From: Acinetobacter bouvetii DSM 14964 = CIP 107468
Lineage (GTDB): Bacteria > Pseudomonadota > Gammaproteobacteria > Pseudomonadales > Moraxellaceae
Length of the DNA stretch: 64,000 nucleotides
Assembly (NCBI RefSeq): GCF_000368865.1
Contig: NZ_KB849725.1
Location: 54,438 to 118,437 of the forward strand
Reading direction: 5' to 3'
This document shows, one piece after another, positions 28,694 through 37,196 of this stretch; positions within the stretch are counted from its first letter, which is position 1; each line of letters starts with the position of its first letter. Below the pieces are notes generated by a model that made no database searches, was not told where the DNA came from, and saw nothing but the letters and a program-made list of their open reading frames with translations. Position numbers and translations under genes: made by a program.

Positions 28694-28706
28694 AATCATA
28701 ATGATT
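28694..28706. promoter_or_regulatory. Palindrome in the dsbA leader
   Basis: The perfect palindrome AATCAT-A-ATGATT lies 20 bp before the dsbA start. It could be an operator for an unidentified regulator. It differs from the Fur consensus, in which the half-sites run the other way. Confidence 0.35.
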
Positions 28707-28725
28707 CCAGAGGATTATAAGCTTC

Positions 28726-29343
28726 ATGAAAAAATTCCTTTTCAGCAGTGCAGCCGCTGCTCTTTTTGCTTTTTCAGGCAGCGCCATGGCCGCGCAATTT
28801 GTTGCAGGCAAAGACTACACTGTTCTTCCCACACCTGTCGCTGTTGAAAAGCCGGGTAAAATTGAAGTGCGTGAGTTCTTCTGGTACGGTTGTCCGCACT
28901 GTTTCAAGCTGGAGCCGCATATGCAGGCTTGGCTGAAGCAAATGCCGAAAGATGTGCGTTTTGTGCGTACGCCGGCGGCGATGAATCCGCTGTGGGAGCA
29001 GGGCGCGCGCGCCTATTATGTCTCTGAAGCTTTAGGCGTGCGTCCAAAAACGCATTTGACTTTGTTCCATGAAATTCAAGCCAATGGCCAAAATATTTTA
29101 GAACAGCCTGCTTTCGCCAAGTTCTTTACCCAGTTCGGCATTCCAGAAGCGAAATTCAACAGCACCTATAAGTCCTTCCCAATCACCTCTAAAATTGCTC
29201 AGGCGCAGGACTTGGCCAAGCGCTATCAGCTGACTGGCGTGCCGGCAGTGACAGTAAATGGCAAATATGTGATTCAGGGTGAAGATCAAAAAGTGACTCA
29301 AGTGTTGAACTATTTGATTGAACAGGAACGCAAAGCGAAATAA
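28726..29343 (+). CDS. dsbA: Thiol:disulfide interchange protein DsbA
   Basis: A 205-residue periplasmic thioredoxin-fold oxidase introducing disulfides into exported proteins. The signal peptide spans residues 1-22 (AMA-AQF), the active site is CPHC in FFWYGCPHCFKLEPH, and the cis-proline loop is TGVPAVTVNG. AGAGGA precedes the start. It is transcribed alone, divergent from ubiG. Confidence 0.95.
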   Translation: MKKFLFSSAAAALFAFSGSAMAAQFVAGKDYTVLPTPVAVEKPGKIEVREFFWYGCPHCFKLEPHMQAWLKQMPKDVRFVRTPAAMNPLWEQGARAYYVSEALGVRPKTHLTLFHEIQANGQNILEQPAFAKFFTQFGIPEAKFNSTYKSFPITSKIAQAQDLAKRYQLTGVPAVTVNGKYVIQGEDQKVTQVLNYLIEQERKAK

Positions 29344-29372
29344 GCATCCTTGTGCTTAATTTTTGCTCAATT

Positions 29373-29400
29373 AAAACCCGCAATACATGCGGGTTTTTTT
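29373..29400 (+). terminator. dsbA terminator
   Basis: The stem AAAACCCGC-AATACAT-GCGGGTTTT is followed by T residues. It abuts the convergent TetR gene and probably serves both. Confidence 0.88.
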
Positions 29401-30082
29401 AGGCTTGATCGATTGGATGCGCGGGAAAATGTTCAGCAGCTGGCGCGCTTTCCCAATTTAAGATGCCGCGGAACAGCAGCTGCACTTGAAACAGGGCTTG
29501 GGTTTTAAAGTTTTCGCGCTGTTCGGCCTGCTGGCCGGGTTCAATGCGCCGGCGGATTTCAATCCAGCCCATGGCCCAGTCCAAAGCCAGCTGAATGAGA
29601 AATTGCGCCAGCATGCGCCGGTCTTGCGCCTGCTGTATCTGCTGCATGGTTTGAACCCGCCCCAGATCATTGGCTAAATCATCAATTAAAAACTGAATTT
29701 CGCGGTCAATGGCTAGGCGCAGCGCCGCGGAACCGCCCCAGCGCTCTGAAATTAAAAAAATCCAAGGTTCGGGGTGATGCGCAACGGCTTGAAAAAAAAT
29801 ATCCAGGCTGACTTTGGTCTTGGCATTCGGCTGATACAGATAGGCCTGCCCCAGCTGATGCAGCACGCCTTTTAAATGCAGGGCCGCCTGATCAATCAGT
29901 TCCAGCCCCAGCTGATCCATGTTGGCAAAATGACGGTAAAACGCGGCTGGCACCAGGCTGGCATGGCGGGTCATTTCACGCAGGCTCATGCTGCTGAACG
30001 CCCGTCCAGACGTGCTGAGCAGCAGCGCGGCATCCAATAAGGCCTGACGGCTTTGCTGCTTGCGTTCATCGCGTAAAGACAT
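29399..30082 (-). CDS. TetR-family regulator, FabR-like
   Basis: A 227-residue repressor. The N-terminal helix-turn-helix covers about residues 10-58, with SMSLREMTRHASLVPAAFYRHFANMDQL, the spacing and VPAAFYRHF recognition helix seen in FabR (repressor of unsaturated fatty acid synthesis) and its relatives. The ligand domain is unassigned. No fatty-acid genes lie beside it, so FabR function is only suggested. It is transcribed divergently from rph. Confidence 0.85.
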   Translation of the reverse strand: MSLRDERKQQSRQALLDAALLLSTSGRAFSSMSLREMTRHASLVPAAFYRHFANMDQLGLELIDQAALHLKGVLHQLGQAYLYQPNAKTKVSLDIFFQAVAHHPEPWIFLISERWGGSAALRLAIDREIQFLIDDLANDLGRVQTMQQIQQAQDRRMLAQFLIQLALDWAMGWIEIRRRIEPGQQAEQRENFKTQALFQVQLLFRGILNWESAPAAEHFPAHPIDQA

Positions 30083-30262
30083 AAAATCACCTTTTCCTGA
30101 GTGCAGTCAGTCTAGCAAAAAAGAGGCATTTAAACGATGCTGCTCATGGGCCGGCCAGGCCGGCAGCTGCTGAGGTGTAAATCCGTAAATGCCGCGTCAA
30201 TCTTTCAGGCAGCTTCTGCTATACTTAGGCGCAATAAATTTTTGACAGAAGAAGGGCTCAAC

Positions 30263-30979
30263 ATGCGTATCGACCAGCGTGCTTTAGATCAATTACGTGA
30301 AGTAAAAATTACCCGCAATTATACCCGTTATGCGGAAGGCTCAGTATTGGTTGAATTCGGTCATACAAAAGTACTGTGCACTGCCAGCATCGAAAATTCA
30401 GTGCCGCGTTTCTTAAAAGGCCAGGGCCAAGGCTGGGTAACTGCAGAATACGGCATGCTGCCGCGCTCTACGCATACCCGTTCTGACCGTGAAGCTGCCC
30501 GCGGCAAGCAAAGCGGACGCACACAGGAAATTCAGCGCCTGATTGGCCGCAGCCTGCGCGCGATGGTCGATTTGAAAAAGCTGGGTGAAAACACCATCAC
30601 CATTGACTGTGATGTCATTCAAGCGGATGGCGGCACACGCACTGCATCGATTACCGGCGCTGCTGTGGCGTTAATTGATGCCATGAATGTGCTGCTGGAA
30701 AAGAAAAAAATTAAGCATGACCCATTAAAAGGCTTAGTGGCGGCAGTGTCTGTCGGCATTTTTAAAGATGAAGCGCTGCTGGATCTGTGCTATGAAGAAG
30801 ATTCAAACTGCCAGACTGACTTGAACGTGGTGATGACGCAAGCGGGCGAATTTATTGAAGTGCAAGGAACGGCGGAAGAAAAGCCGTTTACCCGCGCGCA
30901 ATGCAACGAAATGCTGGAACTGGCTGAAAAAGGCATACAGGAACTCATTAAAAAGCAGCAGGATGCTTTAGGCTGGTAA
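30263..30979 (+). CDS. rph: Ribonuclease PH
   Basis: A 238-residue phosphorolytic 3'-5' exoribonuclease trimming tRNA 3' ends. The N-terminal [20 protein letters not shown], the [18 protein letters not shown] segment with phosphate-binding Arg residues, and [20 protein letters not shown] are diagnostic. The start at 30263 agrees with the family; the frame reaching back to 30137 was rejected. The reading frame is intact, unlike in E. coli K-12. Confidence 0.97.
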   Translation: MRIDQRALDQLREVKITRNYTRYAEGSVLVEFGHTKVLCTASIENSVPRFLKGQGQGWVTAEYGMLPRSTHTRSDREAARGKQSGRTQEIQRLIGRSLRAMVDLKKLGENTITIDCDVIQADGGTRTASITGAAVALIDAMNVLLEKKKIKHDPLKGLVAAVSVGIFKDEALLDLCYEEDSNCQTDLNVVMTQAGEFIEVQGTAEEKPFTRAQCNEMLELAEKGIQELIKKQQDALGW

Positions 30980-30999
30980 AGCTGCTGATTTAATTCAAA

Positions 31000-31028
31000 A
31001 AAAAGACGCACCTTCGGGTGCGTTTTTT
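31000..31028 (+). terminator. rph terminator
   Basis: The stem ACGCACC-TTCG-GGTGCGT, a stable tetraloop hairpin flanked by A and T runs, 27 bp past the rph stop. Confidence 0.92.
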
Positions 31029-31063
31029 GTTTTTCACCGGGCTGAAATAAAACCATCACCGCC

Positions 31064-31081
31064 CTGTCATTTTGCTGCTTT
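31064..31081 (+). promoter_or_regulatory. Candidate Pho box before the lipoprotein-phospholipase pair
   Basis: CTGTCAT-TTTG-CTGCTTT has one perfect and one partial 7-bp half-site with the 4-bp gap of PhoB sites. It lies 38 bp before the lipoprotein start, where a PhoB site would replace the -35. Induction of phospholipase C under phosphate limitation would fit known biology in Pseudomonas. Confidence 0.5.
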
Positions 31082-31119
31082 ATTTCTATGTGCGCATACA
31101 ACTCTAAGGAATCTAACAA

Positions 31120-31254
31120 ATGCGCTTTTTTTTGATGCTGCTCGTCATGAGTTCTGCTGTTTTGCTGAGCGCCTGCAATGGCGATGATGACGATGTATCT
31201 GGCGGGCAGCCAACGCCGCCGAAGCCCAATTGCAAAATGCATTGCGCCCCATAA
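31120..31254 (+). CDS. Small lipoprotein, 44 residues
   Basis: A 44-codon gene with AAGGA 9 bp before the ATG. Residues 1-18 form a lipoprotein signal peptide ending in the lipobox LLSAC, with Cys near 19. The mature part is about 26 residues: an acidic stretch NGDDDDV, a Gly/Pro/Thr-rich linker, and a Cys-Lys-Met-His-Cys motif near the C-terminus that could bind metal or form a disulfide. It ends 21 bp before the phospholipase C gene on the same strand, so they are probably co-transcribed. No family is recognised. It may help release or anchor the enzyme, which is speculation. Confidence 0.75.
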   Translation: MRFFLMLLVMSSAVLLSACNGDDDDVSGGQPTPPKPNCKMHCAP

Positions 31255-31275
31255 TAAAAACAGCAGGATAGAACA

Positions 31276-33486
31276 ATGAACCGCCGTGACTTTTTAATAA
31301 ATTCGACCAAAACATTATTCGGCTCTGCCGCATTTGCCAGTTTTCCGCTCAGCATTCAAAAAGCCTTGGCGATTGATGCCAAAGTTGAAACGGGGACTTT
31401 GCAGGATGTGAAGCATGTGGTGATTTTGACGCAGGAAAACCGCTCTTTTGACAATTATTTCGGCATGCTGAAAGGCGTGCGTGGCTTTGGCGACCGCTTC
31501 GGCATTCCGCTGGCGGGTGGGCGCAAAGTCTGGCAGCAGTATGGCAAAAATAATCAGCTGTATTATCCCTATCATCTCGACAGCCGTTTGGGCAATGCGC
31601 AGCGCGTCAGCGGCACGCCGCATTCTTGGAAAGACGGGCAGGCGGCATGGAACTGCGGGCGCATGGGCAACTGGGTTGAACATAAAAATCCGCAGTCAAT
31701 GGGCTATTACAAAAAAGCCGAAGCTGAATTTCAGTATGCTTTGGCCGATGCCTTTACCCTATGCGACGCCTATCATTGCGCCATGCATGCCGGCACCAAT
31801 CCGAACCGCAAATTTATTTGGACGGGAACCAACGGCCCGACCGGTTCAGGTACAGCCAGCGTAGTGAATGAATTTGACGGCATCGGCAGCTCTGCCGTGG
31901 GCTATGACTGGACGACGTATCCAGAACGTTTGCAGCAGGCCGGCGTCAGCTGGAAGGTTTATCAAAATATGCCTGACAACTTTACCGATAATCCCTTGGC
32001 GGGCTTTAAGCAATATCGTGCTGCGAACGAGCAGTCAGGCCAGCCAGTCAGCCACAGCCTCCCCATCTGCCCTGCTTATGATGAAGCGGTCGACGCCAAA
32101 GAACCGCTGTATAAAGGCATTGCCAATACCATGCCGAACGACGGCGGTTTGCTGGGGCAGTTCAAGCAGGATTTAGCTGCGGGCAAATTGCCGCAGGTCA
32201 GCTGGATTGTGGCGCCAGCAGCCTATAGTGAGCATCCTGGGCCATCCAGCCCCGTGCAGGGCGCTTGGTATATTCAGGAACTGCTGAATGCATTGACGGA
32301 TCAGCCGGAACTGTGGAGCCAAACCGTGCTGCTGGTGAACTTTGATGAAAATGACGGCTTTTTTGACCATATGCCGTCACCTTCTGCGCCATCGCGGGAA
32401 ATTAACGCCAGCGGTGAAGTGCTGAAAGTGCATGGCAAAACTACGCTGAGCGATGAACAGCTGTCTTTTGAATATTTTAACCATCCGCCTGTGGCAGGTT
32501 CGACATCGCAGCCGCGCCGTGAATTTGTAAACGGTGAAAATGTGAATTTCTGGCACGGGGTATATGGGCCGGGCGTAAGGGTGCCGATGTATGTAATCTC
32601 GCCGTGGAGCCGCGGCGGCTGGGTCAATTCGCAAGTGTTTGACCATACCTCCATTATCCAGTTTCTAGAGCAGCGTTTTGGAGTGAATGAACCGAATATC
32701 AGCCCGTACCGCCGTGCGGTTTGCGGTGATTTGCTGTCTGCTTTTGATTTTAAAACGCCCAATACCAGCATGCTGCCGAGTTTGGAGGGCAGCAAAAGCA
32801 AGGAACAGGCGGATATCATCCGCAGCAATCAGGAAAAGTTGAGTCAGGTGCAGGTGCCGGTGCTGCAGGCCAAACCGAAACAGGAAACGGGCTTGCGCCC
32901 ATCACGTGCGCTGCCGTATATGCTGCATGCCAGCGCGAAAGTGAATGCAGGCGCAGGCGCGGTGAAGCTGCTGTTCTCGAATACCGGCGTGCAGGCAGGC
33001 GTGTTTCATGTCTATGACCAGCTGGATTTAAGTGCTGTGCCGAGACGCTATATGGTGCAAGCAGGCAAGCAGCTGGAAGATGACTGGACGCTGAAAAACG
33101 GCCAGTATGATTTGTGGGTTTTGGGGCCGAACGGTTTTCATCGCGCATTCAAAGGCGACTTAAATGAAAAAGAGCAGCTGCAGGCGCTGCCGGAAATTCG
33201 AGTGTGCATGGAAGAATGCGCGCCGCGCATCTTTTTGAAAATCCGTCATGATGGGCAGCAGAGCGCTGATCTCACCGTGAAAGCCAATGCCTATTTAGAC
33301 GGTAAAACGTGGCAGATCAAAAGCGCTGCCAATGAAAGCGAAGTGGTGCTGGATATGCAAAGTGTGCATGGCTGGTATGATTTTAGCGTGACATTGAATA
33401 ATGGCAGCAGTTTTGAGCGCCGTTTTGCGGGACGCATTGAAACAGGCAAGGATGGCTATTCAGATCCGTTTATGGGCGCTGAATAG
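31276..33486 (+). CDS. plc: Phosphocholine-specific phospholipase C, Tat-exported
   Basis: A 736-residue secreted enzyme hydrolysing phosphatidylcholine or sphingomyelin. The N-terminus MNRRDFLINSTKTLFGSAAF is a twin-arginine signal peptide. The phosphoesterase domain (about 45-470) contains LTQENRSFDNYFG and VNFDENDGFFDH, with the catalytic Thr region and metal ligands. Two C-terminal beta domains (about 550-730) are the DUF756 repeats of this family. Length matches Pseudomonas PlcN/PlcH and Acinetobacter plc1/plc2. The enzyme releases choline phosphate, consistent with a candidate Pho box upstream. Confidence 0.95.
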   Translation: MNRRDFLINSTKTLFGSAAFASFPLSIQKALAIDAKVETGTLQDVKHVVILTQENRSFDNYFGMLKGVRGFGDRFGIPLAGGRKVWQQYGKNNQLYYPYHLDSRLGNAQRVSGTPHSWKDGQAAWNCGRMGNWVEHKNPQSMGYYKKAEAEFQYALADAFTLCDAYHCAMHAGTNPNRKFIWTGTNGPTGSGTASVVNEFDGIGSSAVGYDWTTYPERLQQAGVSWKVYQNMPDNFTDNPLAGFKQYRAANEQSGQPVSHSLPICPAYDEAVDAKEPLYKGIANTMPNDGGLLGQFKQDLAAGKLPQVSWIVAPAAYSEHPGPSSPVQGAWYIQELLNALTDQPELWSQTVLLVNFDENDGFFDHMPSPSAPSREINASGEVLKVHGKTTLSDEQLSFEYFNHPPVAGSTSQPRREFVNGENVNFWHGVYGPGVRVPMYVISPWSRGGWVNSQVFDHTSIIQFLEQRFGVNEPNISPYRRAVCGDLLSAFDFKTPNTSMLPSLEGSKSKEQADIIRSNQEKLSQVQVPVLQAKPKQETGLRPSRALPYMLHASAKVNAGAGAVKLLFSNTGVQAGVFHVYDQLDLSAVPRRYMVQAGKQLEDDWTLKNGQYDLWVLGPNGFHRAFKGDLNEKEQLQALPEIRVCMEECAPRIFLKIRHDGQQSADLTVKANAYLDGKTWQIKSAANESEVVLDMQSVHGWYDFSVTLNNGSSFERRFAGRIETGKDGYSDPFMGAE

Positions 33487-33506
33487 CCAGCATGAATGAC
33501 TGAAAT

Positions 33507-33535
33507 AAAAAAGCGCCTGCTGCAGGCGCTTTTTT
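33507..33535 (+). terminator. Terminator between plc and nadC
   Basis: The stem AAGCGCCTG-CTG-CAGGCGCTT is flanked by A and T runs, so it can work for both convergent genes. Confidence 0.9.
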
Positions 33536-33552
33536 ATATTTGCAGTTTGAGT

Positions 33553-34398
33553 TTAGGCATTAAAACGCATGGATAAATCCACAGCTTTGACATCCTTGGT
33601 CAATACGCCCATCGAAATATAGTCCACGCCTGTCGTGGCCACTTCGCGCAGGTTTTCAATGGTGATATTGCCTGAAGCTTCCAGCTTGCAGCGTCCAGCA
33701 ACGTGCTTCACCGCATCCATCATTTGCTGCTGGCTGAAATTGTCCAGCATCACAATATCCGCATTCGCTTCCAGCGCTTGATTCAGCTCATCCCAGTTTT
33801 CAACTTCAACTTCCACAAGCTTGCCCGGGGCAATGCTGTGCGCTTTGGCAATGGCCTGAGCGATGCCGCCCGCCGCCATAATGTGGTTTTCTTTAATTAA
33901 AAAGGCATCAAATAAGCCCAAGCGGTGGTTTTGCCCGCCGCCGACCGCAACTGCATATTTTTGCGCAATGCGCAGGCCCGGCAGGGTTTTGCGTGTATCC
34001 AGCAGTTTGGTCTTTAAACCGTCCAGCTGCTTCACATATTCAGCGGTTTTGGTTGCGACAGCGGACAGCGTCTGCACAAAGTTCAGCGCTGGACGTTCCA
34101 CGGTCAGCAGGCTGCGCGCGGAACCTGCCAGCTTTAGAAACGCTTCATCCGGCGCAACGCGGTCGCCGTCATTTTTCAGCCAAGTCACCTGCACAGATGG
34201 ATCATAGGCCTGAATCAAGGCATTCACCCATGGCTGGCCAGCAAGAACCATGCCTTCACGGCTGATGATTGTGGCGGAAGCCTGCTCATCCTCAGGGGTT
34301 AATAGGGCAGTGATGTCTCCATCGCCAATATCTTCCTGCAGCGCCTGCTGAATATTGATTTGGATGGATTGTTCCAGCAAAGATTGAGAGATGCTCAT
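33553..34398 (-). CDS. nadC: Nicotinate-nucleotide pyrophosphorylase (carboxylating)
   Basis: A 281-residue quinolinate phosphoribosyltransferase forming nicotinate mononucleotide in de novo NAD synthesis. The segments DTRKTLPGLRIAQKYAV, GGGQNHRLGLFDAFLIKENH and VEVEVENWDEL are diagnostic. It is transcribed divergently from ampD; nadC-ampD neighbourhood is common in gammaproteobacteria. Salvage enzymes pncA and pncB lie further along this window. Confidence 0.96.
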   Translation of the reverse strand: MSISQSLLEQSIQINIQQALQEDIGDGDITALLTPEDEQASATIISREGMVLAGQPWVNALIQAYDPSVQVTWLKNDGDRVAPDEAFLKLAGSARSLLTVERPALNFVQTLSAVATKTAEYVKQLDGLKTKLLDTRKTLPGLRIAQKYAVAVGGGQNHRLGLFDAFLIKENHIMAAGGIAQAIAKAHSIAPGKLVEVEVENWDELNQALEANADIVMLDNFSQQQMMDAVKHVAGRCKLEASGNITIENLREVATTGVDYISMGVLTKDVKAVDLSMRFNA

Positions 34399-34518
34399 AA
34401 AGTTCCGTCTCTATTAACCCAAGAAATTTGCGCGCTATATTAACATTGTTCCTGAAAAATGAGCGATTTTTCATACAGCTGAAATGCTGAATTGAGATTT
34501 ACCAAGGAAAGTTTTAGC

Positions 34519-34608
34519 ATGGGAGCCATCTCTTTGCTGGCCTCCAGCATTCTTTGCAGCCTATTAGGATGGATTTATGTCCCCAGCAACAAGCTTTCAG
34601 GTTCGTGA
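34519..34608 (+). CDS. Possible 29-residue hydrophobic leader overlapping ampD
   Basis: A 29-codon frame beginning at 34519 with AAGGAAA 9 bp upstream. It encodes a mostly hydrophobic peptide (MGAISLLASSILCSLLGWIY, then VPSNKLSGS). It runs into the ampD start in another frame and stops 32 bp inside ampD. Such an overlap can couple translation, or the peptide may be a small membrane protein. Since ampD has its own AGGAT site, this could also be chance. Only the sequence pattern supports it. Confidence 0.35.
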   Translation: MGAISLLASSILCSLLGWIYVPSNKLSGS

Positions 34609-35149
34609 TGGCCAGCTGATCGGCGCGCGCCAAGTGCCATCGCCCAATTACAATCAGCGGCCTGAACAGGCGGATATTCAGCTGGTGGTGGTGCACAACA
34701 TCAGCCTGCCGCCGTCTCAATTTGGCGGCGGCTATATCGAGCAGTTTTTTCAAAACCGGCTGGATTGGTCTGCGCATCCGTATTTTCAAAGCATTGAAGG
34801 CATGCAGGTGTCTGCGCATCTGCTGATTTTAAGAAGCGGAGAGGTGCTGCAGTTCGTCAATTTCAAGGACCGCGCATGGCATGCGGGCCGCTCCTGCTAT
34901 TTAGGCCAAAAAGAATGCAATGATTATTCGATTGGCATTGAACTGGAAGGCAGTGATGATTTGCCCTTTGATGAGGCGCAGTATCAGGCGCTGACTGCGG
35001 TTACGGCCTGCCTGCAGCGGGCTTATCCAAAAATTCAGCAGCACTTGGCGGGACATTCCGATATCGCGCCGGGGCGCAAGACGGATCCTGGCCCATTTTT
35101 TGACTGGTCCAAGTTCAGAGCGGAATTGCACCATTTTAAAAATAAATAA
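34577..35149 (+). CDS. ampD: 1,6-anhydro-N-acetylmuramyl-L-alanine amidase AmpD
   Basis: A 190-residue cytosolic zinc amidase that removes the peptide from anhydro-muropeptides in cell-wall recycling; its loss induces AmpC beta-lactamase in many species. The zinc ligands H40, H160 and D170 are present, with E122 and K168 in the active site, each offset by six from the Citrobacter enzyme. There is no signal peptide, as expected for AmpD rather than AmpDh2/3. AGGAT precedes the start. Confidence 0.95.
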   Translation: MSPATSFQVRDGQLIGARQVPSPNYNQRPEQADIQLVVVHNISLPPSQFGGGYIEQFFQNRLDWSAHPYFQSIEGMQVSAHLLILRSGEVLQFVNFKDRAWHAGRSCYLGQKECNDYSIGIELEGSDDLPFDEAQYQALTAVTACLQRAYPKIQQHLAGHSDIAPGRKTDPGPFFDWSKFRAELHHFKNK

Positions 35150-35235
35150 ATAACAACATTAGCTCTAAATTAACCAATGAAAGTTAAGCCGGAGTTTCAT
35201 TACAATAGCGGCAATTAAAATATTAGGTGAATACG

Positions 35236-36777
35236 ATGGCATTATGGCGATCGACCGTCATTGTCAGTGCAATGACCATGCTGTCCCGAATTTTGGGATT
35301 AGTCCGCGATATTGTGCTGCTGAATGTATTTGGCGCAGGCAAAGATTTCGATACCTTTGTGGTCGCTTTCCGTATTCCGAACTTTTTTCGGCGGCTGTTT
35401 GCAGAAGGGGCATTTTCTCAGGCCTTTATTCCGGTTCTGACCGAATATAAAACGGGCCGCACCCATGCGGAAGTGCAGATTCTGATCAGCCGGGTATTCG
35501 GCTGCCTCACCACCTTTATGAGCGCTTTGACCTTTGTGGCGATGGTGGCGGCGCCGGCGATCATCTATATCTATGCGCCAGGCTTCCATGATGATCCGGA
35601 GAAGTTTGCGCTGGCGACAGACATGTTCCGCCTGACGATTCCCTATCTGCTGTTTATGTCGCTGACGGCTTTCGCCAGCAGTATTTTAAACAGCTACGGC
35701 TCCTTTACTTCACCGGCTTTTTCCCCAGTCCTGCTGAATTTGGCGATGATTGCAGGGGCCGTGTGGCTGACGCCGTATATGGCCGAACCGATTATGGCCT
35801 TGGGCTGGGCGGTGCTGATCGCCGGTATTTTACAGCTGGCGATTCAGATTCCGGAACTGTGGAACAAAAAACTGCTGATCCCGCCCAAAGTGGATTTCAA
35901 GCATGAAGGCGTAGACCGCATCATGAAACTGATGCTGCCGGCGCTGTTCGGTGTTTCAGTGACTCAGATCAACCTGCTGCTGAACACCATTTGGGCATCG
36001 TTTATGCAGGATGGCTCCGTGTCTTGGCTGTACAGTGCAGAGCGCATGACGGAACTTCCGCTGGGCCTGATTGGGGTCGCAATCGGCACGGTGATTTTGC
36101 CGTCGCTGTCGGCGCGCCATGCCGAGCAGGATCAGGCTAAATTCCGCGGCATGATTGACTGGGCAGCCAAGGTGATTATGTTAGTCGGCATTCCAGCAAG
36201 CATTGCCTTATTTATGCTGTCAACACCCATTATTCAGGCGCTGTTCCAGCGCGGTGAATTTACGCTGGAAGATACGCAAATGACCGCTTTGGCGCTGCAG
36301 TGCATGAGCGCAGGCGTGATTTCATTCATGCTGATTAAAGTCTTTGCACCGGGCTTCTATGCGCAGCAAGACACCAAAACACCAGTACGCGTCGGCCTGA
36401 TGGCAGTAGCGGCCAATGCCATTTTAAACGTGGTGTTTATTGGCTTCTTTAAGCTAATTGACTGGCATGCAGAGCATATGGCGCTGGCATTGGCGTCTTC
36501 AGGTTCTGCGTTGGTGAATGCGGGCATGCTGTACTTCTATTTGCATAAACGCAATATTTTCCGTTTTGGCGCGCATTGGAAAAAACTGGCGCTGCAGTTT
36601 GCTTTGGCCAATATTGCCATGATCGCTGCGCTTTGGTACGGGTTAACTTGGTATAACGGTGAAGTGTCGCAGTGGATCCGCGTCGCTGAAGTGATTGGAT
36701 TATGTGTTGTTGGCATCGCTGCATATGGCATTGCATTAATTGCATCCGGCTTCAGGCCGCGCCATTTGCGCCCATAA
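35236..36777 (+). CDS. murJ: Lipid II flippase MurJ
   Basis: A 513-residue inner-membrane MATE/MOP-superfamily protein with about 14 membrane segments that flips lipid II for peptidoglycan synthesis. The N-terminal STVIVSAMTMLSRILGLVRD, the FRRLFAEGAFSQAFIPVL segment and the central FQRGEFT are conserved in MurJ/MviN. The start is the ATG at 35236 with AGGTGA upstream; an in-frame GTG at 35227 overlaps that site. It follows ampD by 86 bp. Confidence 0.96.
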   Translation: MALWRSTVIVSAMTMLSRILGLVRDIVLLNVFGAGKDFDTFVVAFRIPNFFRRLFAEGAFSQAFIPVLTEYKTGRTHAEVQILISRVFGCLTTFMSALTFVAMVAAPAIIYIYAPGFHDDPEKFALATDMFRLTIPYLLFMSLTAFASSILNSYGSFTSPAFSPVLLNLAMIAGAVWLTPYMAEPIMALGWAVLIAGILQLAIQIPELWNKKLLIPPKVDFKHEGVDRIMKLMLPALFGVSVTQINLLLNTIWASFMQDGSVSWLYSAERMTELPLGLIGVAIGTVILPSLSARHAEQDQAKFRGMIDWAAKVIMLVGIPASIALFMLSTPIIQALFQRGEFTLEDTQMTALALQCMSAGVISFMLIKVFAPGFYAQQDTKTPVRVGLMAVAANAILNVVFIGFFKLIDWHAEHMALALASSGSALVNAGMLYFYLHKRNIFRFGAHWKKLALQFALANIAMIAALWYGLTWYNGEVSQWIRVAEVIGLCVVGIAAYGIALIASGFRPRHLRP

Positions 36778-36795
36778 AAAGCAGAGACAATCCTG

Positions 36796-36828
36796 AAAAT
36801 AAGCGCCTATTGAGGCGCTTATTTTTTT
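36796..36828 (+). terminator. murJ terminator
   Basis: The stem AATAAGCGCCT-ATTG-AGGCGCTTATT is followed by T residues. It may also serve the convergent DUF1328 gene. Confidence 0.92.
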
Positions 36829-36846
36829 AGTGACTGCAGAAGTACG

Positions 36847-37005
36847 CTATACCTTTCCGCGTGACAGGAAACCAACAATCGCAAGAATCACCGCAATCAC
36901 CAGCAGGATCACTGCAAAATCTTTGGATAGCCCTGCAACGCCGCCAAATCCGAGCAGGCTCGCAATTAATGCGATTACTGCAAATATAATAGCCCAACGA
37001 AACAT
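36847..37005 (-). CDS. DUF1328 small membrane protein (YtjA-like)
   Basis: A 52-residue protein with two hydrophobic segments (about 4-20 and 29-46) around [16 protein letters not shown], the pattern of the DUF1328/YtjA family. GGAGAAG lies 5 bp before the ATG. The in-frame extension to 37143 has no support. The function is unknown; family members are abundant small inner-membrane proteins often linked to stress. Confidence 0.88.
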   Translation of the reverse strand: MFRWAIIFAVIALIASLLGFGGVAGLSKDFAVILLVIAVILAIVGFLSRGKV

Positions 37006-37196
37006 CGTACTTCTCCATGTGTTTTTATTCTGATCTTCAGTATAGGTTGATTGAATTTTGCACATTGTTATGCTTTTGTTGGGAACTTTTGAATAGATTG
37101 TGACGGCTGATTGAAAAGTATCTATTGCACAGCCGCAATCCAAAGTGAGAGGAGGCTGTTATAATTGCGCCGATGACCTAAACTGAATTTTAGACC

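Noticed and set aside
28694..28706. Fur box before dsbA
   Set aside because: The half-sites are AATCAT/ATGATT, not the GATAAT/ATTATC arrangement of Fur sites.
30137..30262. N-terminal extension of rph
   Set aside because: The extension is not part of RNase PH and precedes the normal MRIDQRAL start; no ribosome site at 30137.
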